Source: Rhodospirillales bacterium (GTDB lineage: Bacteria; Pseudomonadota; Alphaproteobacteria; Rhodospirillales; 2-02-FULL-58-16). From it: a stretch of DNA of 7,391 nt. Shown piece by piece: positions 1 to 6,577 of the stretch (positions are counted from its first letter, which is position 1; each line of letters opens with the position of its first letter). The stretch covers positions 1 to 7,391 of the forward strand of contig JAJFIG010000264.1 of assembly GCA_021775195.1 (NCBI GenBank), written 5' to 3'. Below the pieces are notes generated by a model. It had not been told where the DNA came from. It saw only the letters and a list, made by a program, of their open reading frames with translations, and ran no database searches. The translations under genes and the position numbers were made by a program.

Positions 1-849
1 CTTCGGGTTGTTGATGTTGCCGACCAGGACCATGTCGGCCTTTTCGCGCATCTCGACGGGGTCGTTCTGGGATTCGAAATGGAAGGCGGGCATGGTGCTG
101 TCGTTGAAGTACTCGATGCGGTCCATGGTGCGCCCGCAGCAGTGGAAGATGAGGGGCGCGTCGATGGCCTCGACCAGGCGGCGGTCGATGTCGCGCAGGA
201 ACCGGGGATAGGCGTCGGGGCGGATGAGGTCGGCGGTAATGTGGGCGCCGTAGCAGAGCGCGTCGGCGCCGGCCTCGGCTTGTGCGTTGCCGAACAGGAT
301 CGCCGGTTCCACCAGACCCGCGAGGATGGCGTCGACCATGGGCGGGTCCTTGATGGTGAGCTTGAGGAACCGGGTCAGGCCGAAGCAGTGGTAGGCGAGG
401 CTCCAGGGGCCGTAGACCTTGCCAATAATGGCAACCTCGTCGCCGACCTCGGATTTAAGTATCCGGATGGCCTCGATGACGGTGGCGATGGCCGGGTGAT
501 CGAGAAAATTTTCGGGAATGACGATGTCGCCGGCGTCCTCCCAGATGGGCTTTTCGCAGGCCGGCATGTGGCCGCGGTCGCCCCAGCGCACGGGCACGCC
601 GAGGGCCTCGGCCTCGTGGGTGCCGCCGCCGAAGACCGGAAAGACGGCATCAAAGCCGAGCTCGGTGTGGCCGGCCATGGCCAGGGCCGCCATCTGCCGG
701 GGGTCGTGGTGGGCCTCGGGAAAGAAGGCGCCGACGGTTTCCTGCAGGCCGCCGGTAACGATGGACGTGGGGCTGGCGACGGGGGCGCGGTCGACGGCCT
801 CGCCGGCGAGGGCGGCAAGGAAACGCTGGCGCGGGGTCATGGCGATCAT
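1..849 (-). CDS. Uroporphyrinogen decarboxylase (URO-D)/MtaA-type superfamily protein, 3' end cut by the window
   Basis: 283 codons read without a stop from ATG at 849 to the window edge; the C-terminus is missing. The N-terminus (MIAMTPRQRFLAAL, then GEAVDRAPV) is the standard opening of the URO-D/methylcobamide methyltransferase superfamily. Further on come LGFDAVFPVFGGGTHEAEAL and, at residues 236-239, H-C-C-G. This HxCG motif supplies two of the three zinc ligands in MtaA/MtbA-type methyltransferases; the third, a later Cys, would lie outside the window. The MRQAGRY substrate motif of true HemE near the N-terminus is absent, so this is probably not the haem-pathway decarboxylase. Known relatives move methyl groups between a corrinoid protein and a thiol, or demethylate methoxylated compounds in the cytoplasm. 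No corrinoid-protein gene is visible here, so the substrate is open. ATG 849 is preferred over ATG 840 because AGGGAA sits 7 bases upstream of it. The family call is firm; the reaction is inferred. Confidence 0.88.
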   Translation of the reverse strand, partial: MIAMTPRQRFLAALAGEAVDRAPVASPTSIVTGGLQETVGAFFPEAHHDPRQMAALAMAGHTELGFDAVFPVFGGGTHEAEALGVPVRWGDRGHMPACEKPIWEDAGDIVIPENFLDHPAIATVIEAIRILKSEVGDEVAIIGKVYGPWSLAYHCFGLTRFLKLTIKDPPMVDAILAGLVEPAILFGNAQAEAGADALCYGAHITADLIRPDAYPRFLRDIDRRLVEAIDAPLIFHCCGRTMDRIEYFNDSTMPAFHFESQNDPVEMREKADMVLVGNINNPK

Positions 850-856
850 GGTCCGG

Positions 857-862
857 TTCCCT
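857..862 (-). promoter_or_regulatory. Ribosome binding site of the URO-D family gene
   Basis: AGGGAA on the minus strand ends 7 bases before ATG 849. It supports that start over the in-frame ATG at 840. Confidence 0.6.
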
Positions 863-873
863 ACAGGTGTTTC

Positions 874-902
874 ATTATAGGCGGTGCGGTGATGTTTGCG
901 AC
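874..902 (-). promoter_or_regulatory. Candidate sigma-70 promoter of the URO-D family gene
   Basis: The minus strand carries a perfect TATAAT at 879-874. A weak -35 (GTCGCA, 902-897, 3 of 6 matches to TTGACA) lies 17 bases upstream. Transcription would start near 867 and give a leader of about 18 bases that contains the ribosome binding site. A perfect -10 is notable in such GC-rich DNA, but the weak -35 suggests an activator or a low basal rate. This is prediction only. Confidence 0.42.
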
Positions 903-920
903 CGTGGCCGAGAAGGTATT

Positions 921-948
921 TTGCCGGGCTCCGCCGACGGGCTACCAT
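921..948 (+). promoter_or_regulatory. Candidate promoter of the small hypothetical gene
   Basis: TTGCCG (921-926) and TACCAT (943-948) each match the sigma-70 consensus at 4 of 6 positions and are 16 bases apart. A start near 955 would leave a leader of about 20 bases carrying the AGGGGA ribosome binding site. If this is right, translation cannot begin at the in-frame ATG at 947, which overlaps the -10 box. Short matches of this quality are common by chance. Confidence 0.27.
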
Positions 949-960
949 GGCCGTCACACA

Positions 961-966
961 AGGGGA
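961..966 (+). promoter_or_regulatory. Ribosome binding site of the small hypothetical gene
   Basis: AGGGGA lies 7 bases before ATG 974. It decides this start against the upstream in-frame ATGs at 896 and 947, which have no comparable site. Confidence 0.6.
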
Positions 967-973
967 CCTACCG

Positions 974-1315
974 ATGGCGCCGAAACGGAATCCGCTGAAG
1001 CTCAACAAGCTGCAACTGCGCACCCTGGCCATCGCCCAGGTTCTGGCCGGGGACCCGGGGACTGGGCGCCGGGACGAGGAGACTGGCGACGTGACCCTGC
1101 TGGCGATGCCCCATGCCCACGGCAACCACGTCCACGTCGGCCAGTTCACGGTTTCGGCGCGGGAAGCCAGCGGCCTCGGCAATCCAGCGGTGTGGGTCGC
1201 CCTGGGGCGCAAGGGGCTGGCGCGCACCGAGGGCGGCACGGTGATCCTGACGGCGGAAGGCGTGGCCTACGACACGGGCCTCGGCGAGCGCTTCCTGGCG
1301 CCGTCGGACCATTGA
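974..1315 (+). CDS. Small conserved hypothetical protein with a histidine cluster and winged-helix-like C-terminus
   Basis: 113 residues, no signal peptide and no membrane segment, so probably cytoplasmic. I recognise no named family, although the style of the N-terminus (MAPKRNPLKLNKLQLRTLAI) resembles small uncharacterised alphaproteobacterial proteins. The N-terminal third is basic and helix-prone. Residues 45-54 (MPHAHGNHVH) place His47, His49, His52 and His54 close together, a possible metal-binding site. The C-terminal half (NPAVWVALGRKGLAR at 70-84, then LTAEGVAYD at 92-100) has the helix / 'RKGL' / 'LTxEG' rhythm of winged-helix DNA-binding domains such as PadR or MarR. That is an inference from pattern only. 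The gene stands alone, divergent from the URO-D gene, and ends 7 bases before the stop of the convergent gene. That it is a real gene is likely; its function is unknown. Confidence 0.72.
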   Translation: MAPKRNPLKLNKLQLRTLAIAQVLAGDPGTGRRDEETGDVTLLAMPHAHGNHVHVGQFTVSAREASGLGNPAVWVALGRKGLARTEGGTVILTAEGVAYDTGLGERFLAPSDH

Positions 1316-1322
1316 CGGGCGA

Positions 1323-1751
1323 TCAGCCGAAGGCGGTTTCGGGCGAGAAAACCTCGATGCTGTCGAGAGCGTCCTCGGAGCAATAGACGATGAGGCCGAG
1401 GCCGGGGACGGTGATGTCGATGTCGCCGGCAACCGCTTCCTCGCGAATCTCGGTCTTGTGGCCGTGTTCGCCGATCCAGTCGGCGGCCTGGCGCGGGGTC
1501 AGCGCGAATACCGCCTCGCCCCAGAGGGTAGCATTGGATCCCGCGGCCTCGACGGTGACGGCGATGGCGCCAGCATCGGGCGTGACGAGGACGGAGAGGT
1601 TGCCGAAGTCGAGGGATTCCCGGTCGCTGGCATAGCCCGGCTGGTCGGCATAAGGCGTCGCCGACACGGGCGGGCCCAGGTGTTCCAGGACCTGGGCGCG
1701 GGTCATGCCGAAGCGGACGGGGCCGGCGCCTTCGCCAGGGACGATCTCCAT
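1323..1751 (-). CDS. Conserved hypothetical protein with two similar halves (GxGxGPxxFGMT motif)
   Basis: 142 residues from ATG 1751, soluble, with no signal peptide. An upstream in-frame ATG at 1781 exists, but only ATG 1751 has a good ribosome binding site, and the protein motif begins at once (MEIVPGEGAGPVRFGMT). The GxGxGPxxFGMTxxxV opening recurs in many uncharacterised bacterial proteins; I know no established function. The two halves look related. FGMTRAQVLEHLG (14-26) matches FALTPRQAADWIGEHG (82-97), and each is followed by a beta-rich stretch (47-68 and 111-135) ending in xVTVE or SIEVF. This suggests an internal duplication of a helix-plus-strands unit, somewhat like SmpA/BamE-type small domains, though no lipoprotein signal is present. 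It is a single-gene unit, convergent with the gene on its left and divergent from the ABC transporter on its right. Confidence 0.75.
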   Translation of the reverse strand: MEIVPGEGAGPVRFGMTRAQVLEHLGPPVSATPYADQPGYASDRESLDFGNLSVLVTPDAGAIAVTVEAAGSNATLWGEAVFALTPRQAADWIGEHGHKTEIREEAVAGDIDITVPGLGLIVYCSEDALDSIEVFSPETAFG

Positions 1752-1988
1752 GGGGTTCCTTTCATGGCCGAGGGGCGGCATTGTGGCAAGAAACGGGGAA
1801 GGCGCAAAGCCTGATTGAGGCGGCGGCGACAGGCCGTGGATGATCGGTTAAGATAACAGCGTGCCGCCCGGGCACGGGTCCCTAACAACCAGAACAATTT
1901 TGTGGGCGAGAAAGCCCACGGCATGGGATATGTCAGTATGCCGATCTGGACGCTGGCGGCGAGCCGGCCCCGATATGAAATGTAACGT
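1752..1988. other. Divergent intergenic region with two small inverted repeats
   Basis: 237 bases between the divergent hypothetical gene and the ABC transporter must hold the promoters of both. Visible structure: GTGCC/GGCAC at 1861-1865 and 1871-1875 (5-base loop), and GTGGGC/GCCCAC at 1902-1907 and 1914-1919 (6-base loop). Neither is followed by a T-run on either strand, so they are not intrinsic terminators. They could be operators or leader hairpins. Base composition from about 1880 to 1905 and 1970 to 1990 is more AT-rich than the flanking genes, as expected of promoter DNA. A weak -10-like TATGAA at 1974-1979 lies 9 bases before the ABC start, with no convincing -35. No known riboswitch consensus was recognised. 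Confidence 0.4.
1756..1762 (-). promoter_or_regulatory. Ribosome binding site of the duplicated-fold hypothetical gene
   Basis: AAAGGAA on the minus strand ends 4 bases before ATG 1751. It fixes the start there rather than at ATG 1781. Confidence 0.55.
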
Positions 1989-4900
1989 ATGTATTTCAGC
2001 CACAAGCTCTGGGTATTCACGCAAGGGGTGCGGGGACGCATTGGCGGCGCCGTGGTCCTCGGCGTCCTCGCCTCGGCGCTGGGAATTCTGCGCCTGGCGC
2101 TGATCGGCTGGCTGCTGGGGCAGGTCTACCGGGGGGCGCCGGCGGCGGACATCCTGTGGGCCGGACTGGGGATCGGGGTTGTGATCCTGGCCCGGGGCGG
2201 CCTGGAATACGCCCGGGTGATGGTCGCCCACGGGACCGCGGCCCTGGTCCAGCTACACATGCGTGAGCACCTCTACGACAAAGTGGTCGAACTGGGGCCG
2301 GCGGGCCTGGGCCTGAAACGCACGGGGGACATCCTGGTCACCCTGGTCAACAGCATCGAGCACCTGGAGGTCTACTTCGGCAAGTACCTGCCACAGCTTT
2401 TCGTCGCCGCGGTGACGCCGGTGCTGATCTTCTCCCTGGTGGCGTGGATCGACGTGGCGGTAGCCGGCGCCCTGCTCGCCGCGGCGCTGATCACCCTGGT
2501 GACGCCGGCGGCGTTCCACCGCTGGGACAGCCGCAACTCCATGGCCCGGTCCCGGGCCTACGCCGACTTCGCCGCCGAGTTCCTCGATTCGATCCAGGGG
2601 CTGGCGACCCTCAAGTCCTTCGGCCAGAGCGCCACCCGGGCCCGGCTTCTAGCCGAGAAGGCCCACGCGGTCTTCCGCTCCACCATGTGGGTGCTGGCAA
2701 CCAACTCCATGTCCCGGGGGATCACCGACACCGGCATCGCCATCGGCGCCGTGGCGGCCCTGGCGCTGGGTGCCGCACGGGTGGAAGCGGGGGCCATGAG
2801 CCTGGAGTCCCTGCTCGTGATCCTGCTGCTGGGGACCGAGGTCTTCCGGCCGCTCCGCGACCTCAGGGGCCTGCTACATTCGGGGATGCTGGCGCAGGCG
2901 GCGGCGGCCAAGATCGCCGAGCTTCTGGAGGGCGAGCCGATGATCCGGGATGCCAAGGAAACGGCGACGCCCGGCCCCCTGGCAGCGACCCTGGCTTTCG
3001 AGGACGTCGGCTTCGCCTATCCCGGTGGCCGGGGGTCGACCCACGACGGCCTCGACTTCGCCGTCGCCGAGGGGGAGCGCATCGGCGTTGTCGGCGAAAG
3101 CGGCGCCGGCAAGTCCTCCATCGTCCGCCTGCTGCTCAGGGTCTACGATCCGGAGAAGGGCCAGGTGCTGCTGGGCGGGCGCGACCTGAGGACGCTGAGC
3201 TTTGATCAAATCCGCCGCCAGCTCGCCATCGTCAACCAGGACACGTACCTGTTCCACGGCACGGTGGAGGAGAACCTGCGCCTGGGCAAACCGGAAGCGA
3301 CCCGGGACGAGATCGAGGCCGCGGCGCGGGCCGCCAACATCCATGACTTCGTCGCCGCCCTGCCCCACGGCTACGGGACCGTGGTCGGGGAACGGGGGAT
3401 CAAGCTTTCCGGCGGCCAGCGCCAGCGGATCGCCATCGCCCGGGCGCTCTTGCGGGACGCGCCGATCCTGATCCTGGACGAGGCCCTGTCGTCGGTGGAC
3501 GCCGAGAACGAGGCGGTAATCCAGGAAGCCCTCGACCGCCTGATGGCGGGGCGGACGACCCTGGTGCTGGCGCACCGGCTGTCCAGCGTCATCGACGCCG
3601 ACCGTATCCTGGTGCTGGAGAAGGGCCGGGTCGCCGAAGCGGGCAGCCACCGGGACCTGATGGCGCGCCGTGGGGCCTACTGGAGCCTGATGGCGGAACA
3701 GGCCCGGGACCGGGAGGGAGAGTTCGACTTCGCCCAAGGCCCGCGCCTGACCCTGGAGGAAGCGGCGGTGCCGGGGACGGCGCCGGAAGCGCCGGAAGAG
3801 AGCGCAATCCTGCGCGCCGAGGGCCTCGGATGGATGGGCGCCATTGCCAAGCTGCTGGGGTTTGCCAGGCCGTGGCGGGGGCGGCTGAGCCTGACCTTCC
3901 TGTTCGGGGTCTCTCGGGTGGCGGCGTTCATCGGCGTCGGCATGGTGTCGGGGCTGACGGTGGCGGCGGTGAAAACCGGCGAGCCCATCTTCGCCCTGAT
4001 CGCGGCGCTCTGCGCTCTGGCGCCGGCGGCCGGCGTCCTGCACTGGTTCGAATCGTGGATGGCCCACGATATGGCCTTCCGCCTGCTGGCCGAGATGCGG
4101 GTCGAGCTGTTCCGCAAGGTCGCCCGGTTGGCGCCGGCCTACCTGGTGCGGCGGCGCACCGGCGACCTGGTCGCCATGGCCACCGAGGACGTGGAGATGG
4201 TCGAGTTCTTCTTCGCCCACACCATCACCCCGGCGGTGGTGGCGGTGCTGGTGCCGTCGGTGGCGGTGGCGGTGCTGGGCGCCTTCCATTGGGGGCTGGC
4301 GGCGGCGCTGCTGCCGTTCCTGGCGGTAGTCGCAATATCGCCCTTCGTGCTGCGCCGGCGCATCGACCGCCTGGCGTCGAAGGACCGGGAAGCCCTGGGG
4401 GAGCTCAACGCCCACACGGTGGACACCATCCAGGGCCTGACCGAGGTCGTCGGCTTCCAGCAGGAGGCGCGGCGCAAGGCCCAGTTCACGACCCTGATCG
4501 GCAACCATACAAGCGTCCGCCTGCCCTTTTTCGGCGACCTGACCCTGCAGGCGGTGACGGTGGAGGTGATGACCACCCTGGGCGGGCTGGCCGTCGTCGT
4601 CGCCGGCGGCTTTCTGGTCCAGGGCGGCCACATGGGCGCCACCTACCTGCCGCTGCTGACCCTGCTGGCGATGGCGGCGTTCCTACCCATATCGGAGATT
4701 GCCGACATCGGGCGCCAGCTCGCCGACACCCTGGGTGCGACGCGGCGCCTCGACACCGTGCATTCGGAACTGGTCGTCGTGACCGACGGCCCGCGCGACG
4801 ACGCGCCGGCGGCCAAGGGCGGCGTCGGCATCCGCTTCGAGGACGTCAGCTTCGCCTATCCCGGGTTCGACCGTAACGCGCTCGACGACGTGAGTTTCGA

Positions 4901-5573
4901 CCTGCCGGCGGGAGCGACGGTGGCCCTGGTGGGGCCGTCGGGGGCCGGAAAGTCGACCCTGGCCCACCTGTTGCTGAGGTTCTGGGACCCTGACGCGGGG
5001 GCGGTGACGCTGGCGGGCCACGACCTGCGCGACTATCGTCTCCAGGGGCTGCGGCGCCAGGTGGCCCTGGTGGCCCAGGACACCTACCTGTTCAACGATA
5101 CCCTCGGGGCCAACATCCGCCTCTCCCGGCCCGAGGCCAACGACGCCGAGGTTGCAAAGGCTGTGGAGCGGGCGGCGCTGGGGCCGTTCGTCGCCGGGCT
5201 GCCGCGCGGCCTCGAAACTCCGGTGGGGGAACGGGGGCTGGCGCTTTCCGGTGGGCAACGCCAGCGCGTCGCCATCGCCCGCGCCTTCCTCCGCGACGCG
5301 CCGGTGCTGGTCCTCGACGAGGCGACCTCGCATCTCGACGCCGCCAGCGAGCGCCTGGTGCACGCGGCCCTGGGCGACCTGATGCGGGACCGGACGACCC
5401 TGGTCATCGCCCACCGTTTATCGACGGTGCGCGAAGCCGACAAGATCGCGGTGCTCGAAGGCGGCCGCCTGGTCGAAGAAGGCAACCACGCCGACTTGCT
5501 GGCTCGGGGCGGGCTTTATGCCCACCTGGTCGGGCGGCAGATTACCGGGGCGGCGGGGCGGGCGGCGGAGTGA
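1989..5573 (+). CDS. Fused four-domain ABC transporter (TMD-NBD-TMD-NBD), CydDC-like exporter fold
   Basis: 1194 residues: a complete ABC transporter in one chain, about twice a normal half-transporter. Half 1: membrane segments near 19-44, 54-72, 135-153, 155-173, 247-263 and 272-286. ATPase about 334-560, with A-loop Tyr344, Walker A 369-376, Q-loop Gln417, LSGGQ 473-477, Walker B 493-497 with catalytic Glu498, and H-loop His529. An acidic, Pro/Ala-rich linker spans about 575-612. Half 2: segments near 633-656, 666-686, 745-765, 768-788, 862-878 and 886-902. ATPase about 946-1180, with Tyr957, Walker A 982-989, Gln1030, LSGGQ 1086-1090, Walker B 1106-1110 with Glu1111, and His1142. Both sites look catalytically complete. 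The fold is the type IV exporter. The first half (e.g. YFGKYLPQLFVA) recalls CydD, and the pair recalls CydDC (thiol export) or IrtAB/YbtPQ (siderophore uptake). No cydAB or siderophore gene is present, so the substrate is open. ATG 1989 is forced by an in-frame TAA at 1983. The ribosome binding site is poor. Co-transcribed with the ureohydrolase. Confidence 0.93.
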   Translation: MYFSHKLWVFTQGVRGRIGGAVVLGVLASALGILRLALIGWLLGQVYRGAPAADILWAGLGIGVVILARGGLEYARVMVAHGTAALVQLHMREHLYDKVVELGPAGLGLKRTGDILVTLVNSIEHLEVYFGKYLPQLFVAAVTPVLIFSLVAWIDVAVAGALLAAALITLVTPAAFHRWDSRNSMARSRAYADFAAEFLDSIQGLATLKSFGQSATRARLLAEKAHAVFRSTMWVLATNSMSRGITDTGIAIGAVAALALGAARVEAGAMSLESLLVILLLGTEVFRPLRDLRGLLHSGMLAQAAAAKIAELLEGEPMIRDAKETATPGPLAATLAFEDVGFAYPGGRGSTHDGLDFAVAEGERIGVVGESGAGKSSIVRLLLRVYDPEKGQVLLGGRDLRTLSFDQIRRQLAIVNQDTYLFHGTVEENLRLGKPEATRDEIEAAARAANIHDFVAALPHGYGTVVGERGIKLSGGQRQRIAIARALLRDAPILILDEALSSVDAENEAVIQEALDRLMAGRTTLVLAHRLSSVIDADRILVLEKGRVAEAGSHRDLMARRGAYWSLMAEQARDREGEFDFAQGPRLTLEEAAVPGTAPEAPEESAILRAEGLGWMGAIAKLLGFARPWRGRLSLTFLFGVSRVAAFIGVGMVSGLTVAAVKTGEPIFALIAALCALAPAAGVLHWFESWMAHDMAFRLLAEMRVELFRKVARLAPAYLVRRRTGDLVAMATEDVEMVEFFFAHTITPAVVAVLVPSVAVAVLGAFHWGLAAALLPFLAVVAISPFVLRRRIDRLASKDREALGELNAHTVDTIQGLTEVVGFQQEARRKAQFTTLIGNHTSVRLPFFGDLTLQAVTVEVMTTLGGLAVVVAGGFLVQGGHMGATYLPLLTLLAMAAFLPISEIADIGRQLADTLGATRRLDTVHSELVVVTDGPRDDAPAAKGGVGIRFEDVSFAYPGFDRNALDDVSFDLPAGATVALVGPSGAGKSTLAHLLLRFWDPDAGAVTLAGHDLRDYRLQGLRRQVALVAQDTYLFNDTLGANIRLSRPEANDAEVAKAVERAALGPFVAGLPRGLETPVGERGLALSGGQRQRVAIARAFLRDAPVLVLDEATSHLDAASERLVHAALGDLMRDRTTLVIAHRLSTVREADKIAVLEGGRLVEEGNHADLLARGGLYAHLVGRQITGAAGRAAE

Positions 5574-5574
5574 T

Positions 5575-5579
5575 AGGGG
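5575..5579 (+). promoter_or_regulatory. Ribosome binding site deciding the ureohydrolase start
   Basis: AGGGG begins 2 bases after the ABC stop codon and lies 5 bases before ATG 5585. It favours that ATG over the in-frame GTG at 5570, which overlaps the ABC stop, and the GTG at 5579. Confidence 0.6.
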
Positions 5580-5584
5580 TGACT

Positions 5585-6577
5585 ATGTATGACGACGACA
5601 AATCGGGAAATCTGAAGACTCCCCACAGCCTGGGCCGGTACAGGGACGGTGGGCTGGTCACCACCGACGACCCCAGGCGGTTCGTCGGCATCCCGACGTT
5701 CCTCAGGGTGCCGCTGATGCGGGACGTGGCGGAGCCCAAGGTCGGCATCGTCGGAGTCCCTTATGACGGCGGCGTGGCGCGGACGCCGGGGACGCGGTTC
5801 GGGCCCAGGGGCATCCGCAATGCCTGCTGGCGGGCACCGGAATACCATCCGGGGCTGGACGTTGCGTTGACCAAGCACCCCGTGGTTGCCGACTGCGGCG
5901 ACATGCTGGTGTCGCCGTTCTCCATCGCCGATGCCCTGGAGACCATCGACAGGAACATCTCGGAGCTTGTCGCCGCCGGCATCGTTCCGGTGGCGGTGGG
6001 CGGCGACCACGGCATCACCTATCCCATCCTGCAGGCCATGAACCGGGTCCACGGCCCGTTCGCGGTGATCCATTTCGACGCCCACGCCGACACCCTGGAG
6101 GGCGGGTACACCCACGGGACCATGTTCCGCCTCGCCGTCGAGGAAGGATTGATCCTGCCCGACAAGTTCATCCAGGTGGGAATCCGCAAGACCTACAGCG
6201 CCACCGACTTCGATTTCCAGAAGCAGCACGGGATCGAGGTCATCGGTGTCGACGAAATGCGGGAGCTGGGGACGGCGGGGCTGGCTGAGCGGTTCCAGCG
6301 CCTAGCGGGCCACAAGGTCTACGTCACCTTCGACATGGACTTCGTCGACCAGGCCCACGCCCCGGGGACGGGAAGCCCGGAACCCGCCGGGCCGAACAGC
6401 ACCGAGGCCCTGGCCTGCTTCGGGGCGCTGGCGGGGCTCGATATCATCGGCTTCGACCTGACCGAGGTCTCGCCGCCCTACGACGTGCGCGAGATGACGT
6501 GCTACCTGGCGAACCTGGTCCTGTTCGAGATGGTGGCGCTGGCGATTGCGGCTATGCGACCTTCTTCGCCACGATAA
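5585..6577 (+). CDS. Ureohydrolase of the arginase/agmatinase family
   Basis: 330 residues from ATG 5585 (335 if the overlapping GTG 5570 is used). Family enzymes hydrolyse a guanidino group to an amine and urea with a two-metal (Mn, sometimes Ni) centre in the cytoplasm. All expected metal ligands are visible (numbering from ATG 5585): His142 in GGDHG, Asp165/His167/Asp169 in FDAHAD, and Asp250/Asp252 in FDMDFVD. The family's HGTMFR (177-182), APGTGSPE (259-266) and EVSPPYD (294-300) are also present. The length and roughly 50-residue N-terminal extension match the agmatinase/guanidinobutyrase branch. EVSPPYD and the tail resemble bacterial GbuA/SpeB, but substrate cannot be read from the sequence: agmatine, guanidinobutyrate, guanidinopropionate or guanidine are all possible. 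One oddity is Gln256 where the motif DxDxxDP normally has Pro. The gene begins 11 bases after the ABC transporter stop, so the two form an operon. Its 3' end overlaps the convergent methyltransferase gene by 26 bases. Confidence 0.92.
   Translation: MYDDDKSGNLKTPHSLGRYRDGGLVTTDDPRRFVGIPTFLRVPLMRDVAEPKVGIVGVPYDGGVARTPGTRFGPRGIRNACWRAPEYHPGLDVALTKHPVVADCGDMLVSPFSIADALETIDRNISELVAAGIVPVAVGGDHGITYPILQAMNRVHGPFAVIHFDAHADTLEGGYTHGTMFRLAVEEGLILPDKFIQVGIRKTYSATDFDFQKQHGIEVIGVDEMRELGTAGLAERFQRLAGHKVYVTFDMDFVDQAHAPGTGSPEPAGPNSTEALACFGALAGLDIIGFDLTEVSPPYDVREMTCYLANLVLFEMVALAIAAMRPSSPR

Noticed and set aside
79..1386. Long plus-strand open frame of 435 codons across the left part of the window
   Set aside because: It runs antisense to the URO-D gene and through the small hypothetical gene in another frame. 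Its translation is low-complexity Gly/Ala/Asp/Arg without any family motif, as expected of a GC-rich shadow frame.
1870..1927. Possible guanidine-II (mini-ykkC) riboswitch, suggested by two ACGG sequences near stems and a downstream ureohydrolase
   Set aside because: Only the first ACGG (1874-1877) is closed by a stem, and that is just 4 pairs with a G-T wobble. The second (1918-1921) would be closed by a C-C mismatch. Both compete with better hairpins. The paired ACGR-loop hairpins of the class are not present.
1861..2103. Plus-strand open frame of 80 codons entering the ABC gene, as a leader peptide
   Set aside because: It has no ribosome binding site and no family features, and it runs over 100 bases into the ABC gene in the wrong frame.
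2874..4631. 585-codon minus-strand open frame inside the ABC transporter gene
   Set aside because: It is antisense to a gene with complete ABC motifs. The translation is rich in Gln/His/Arg with no domain, which is the usual antisense product of GC-biased codons.
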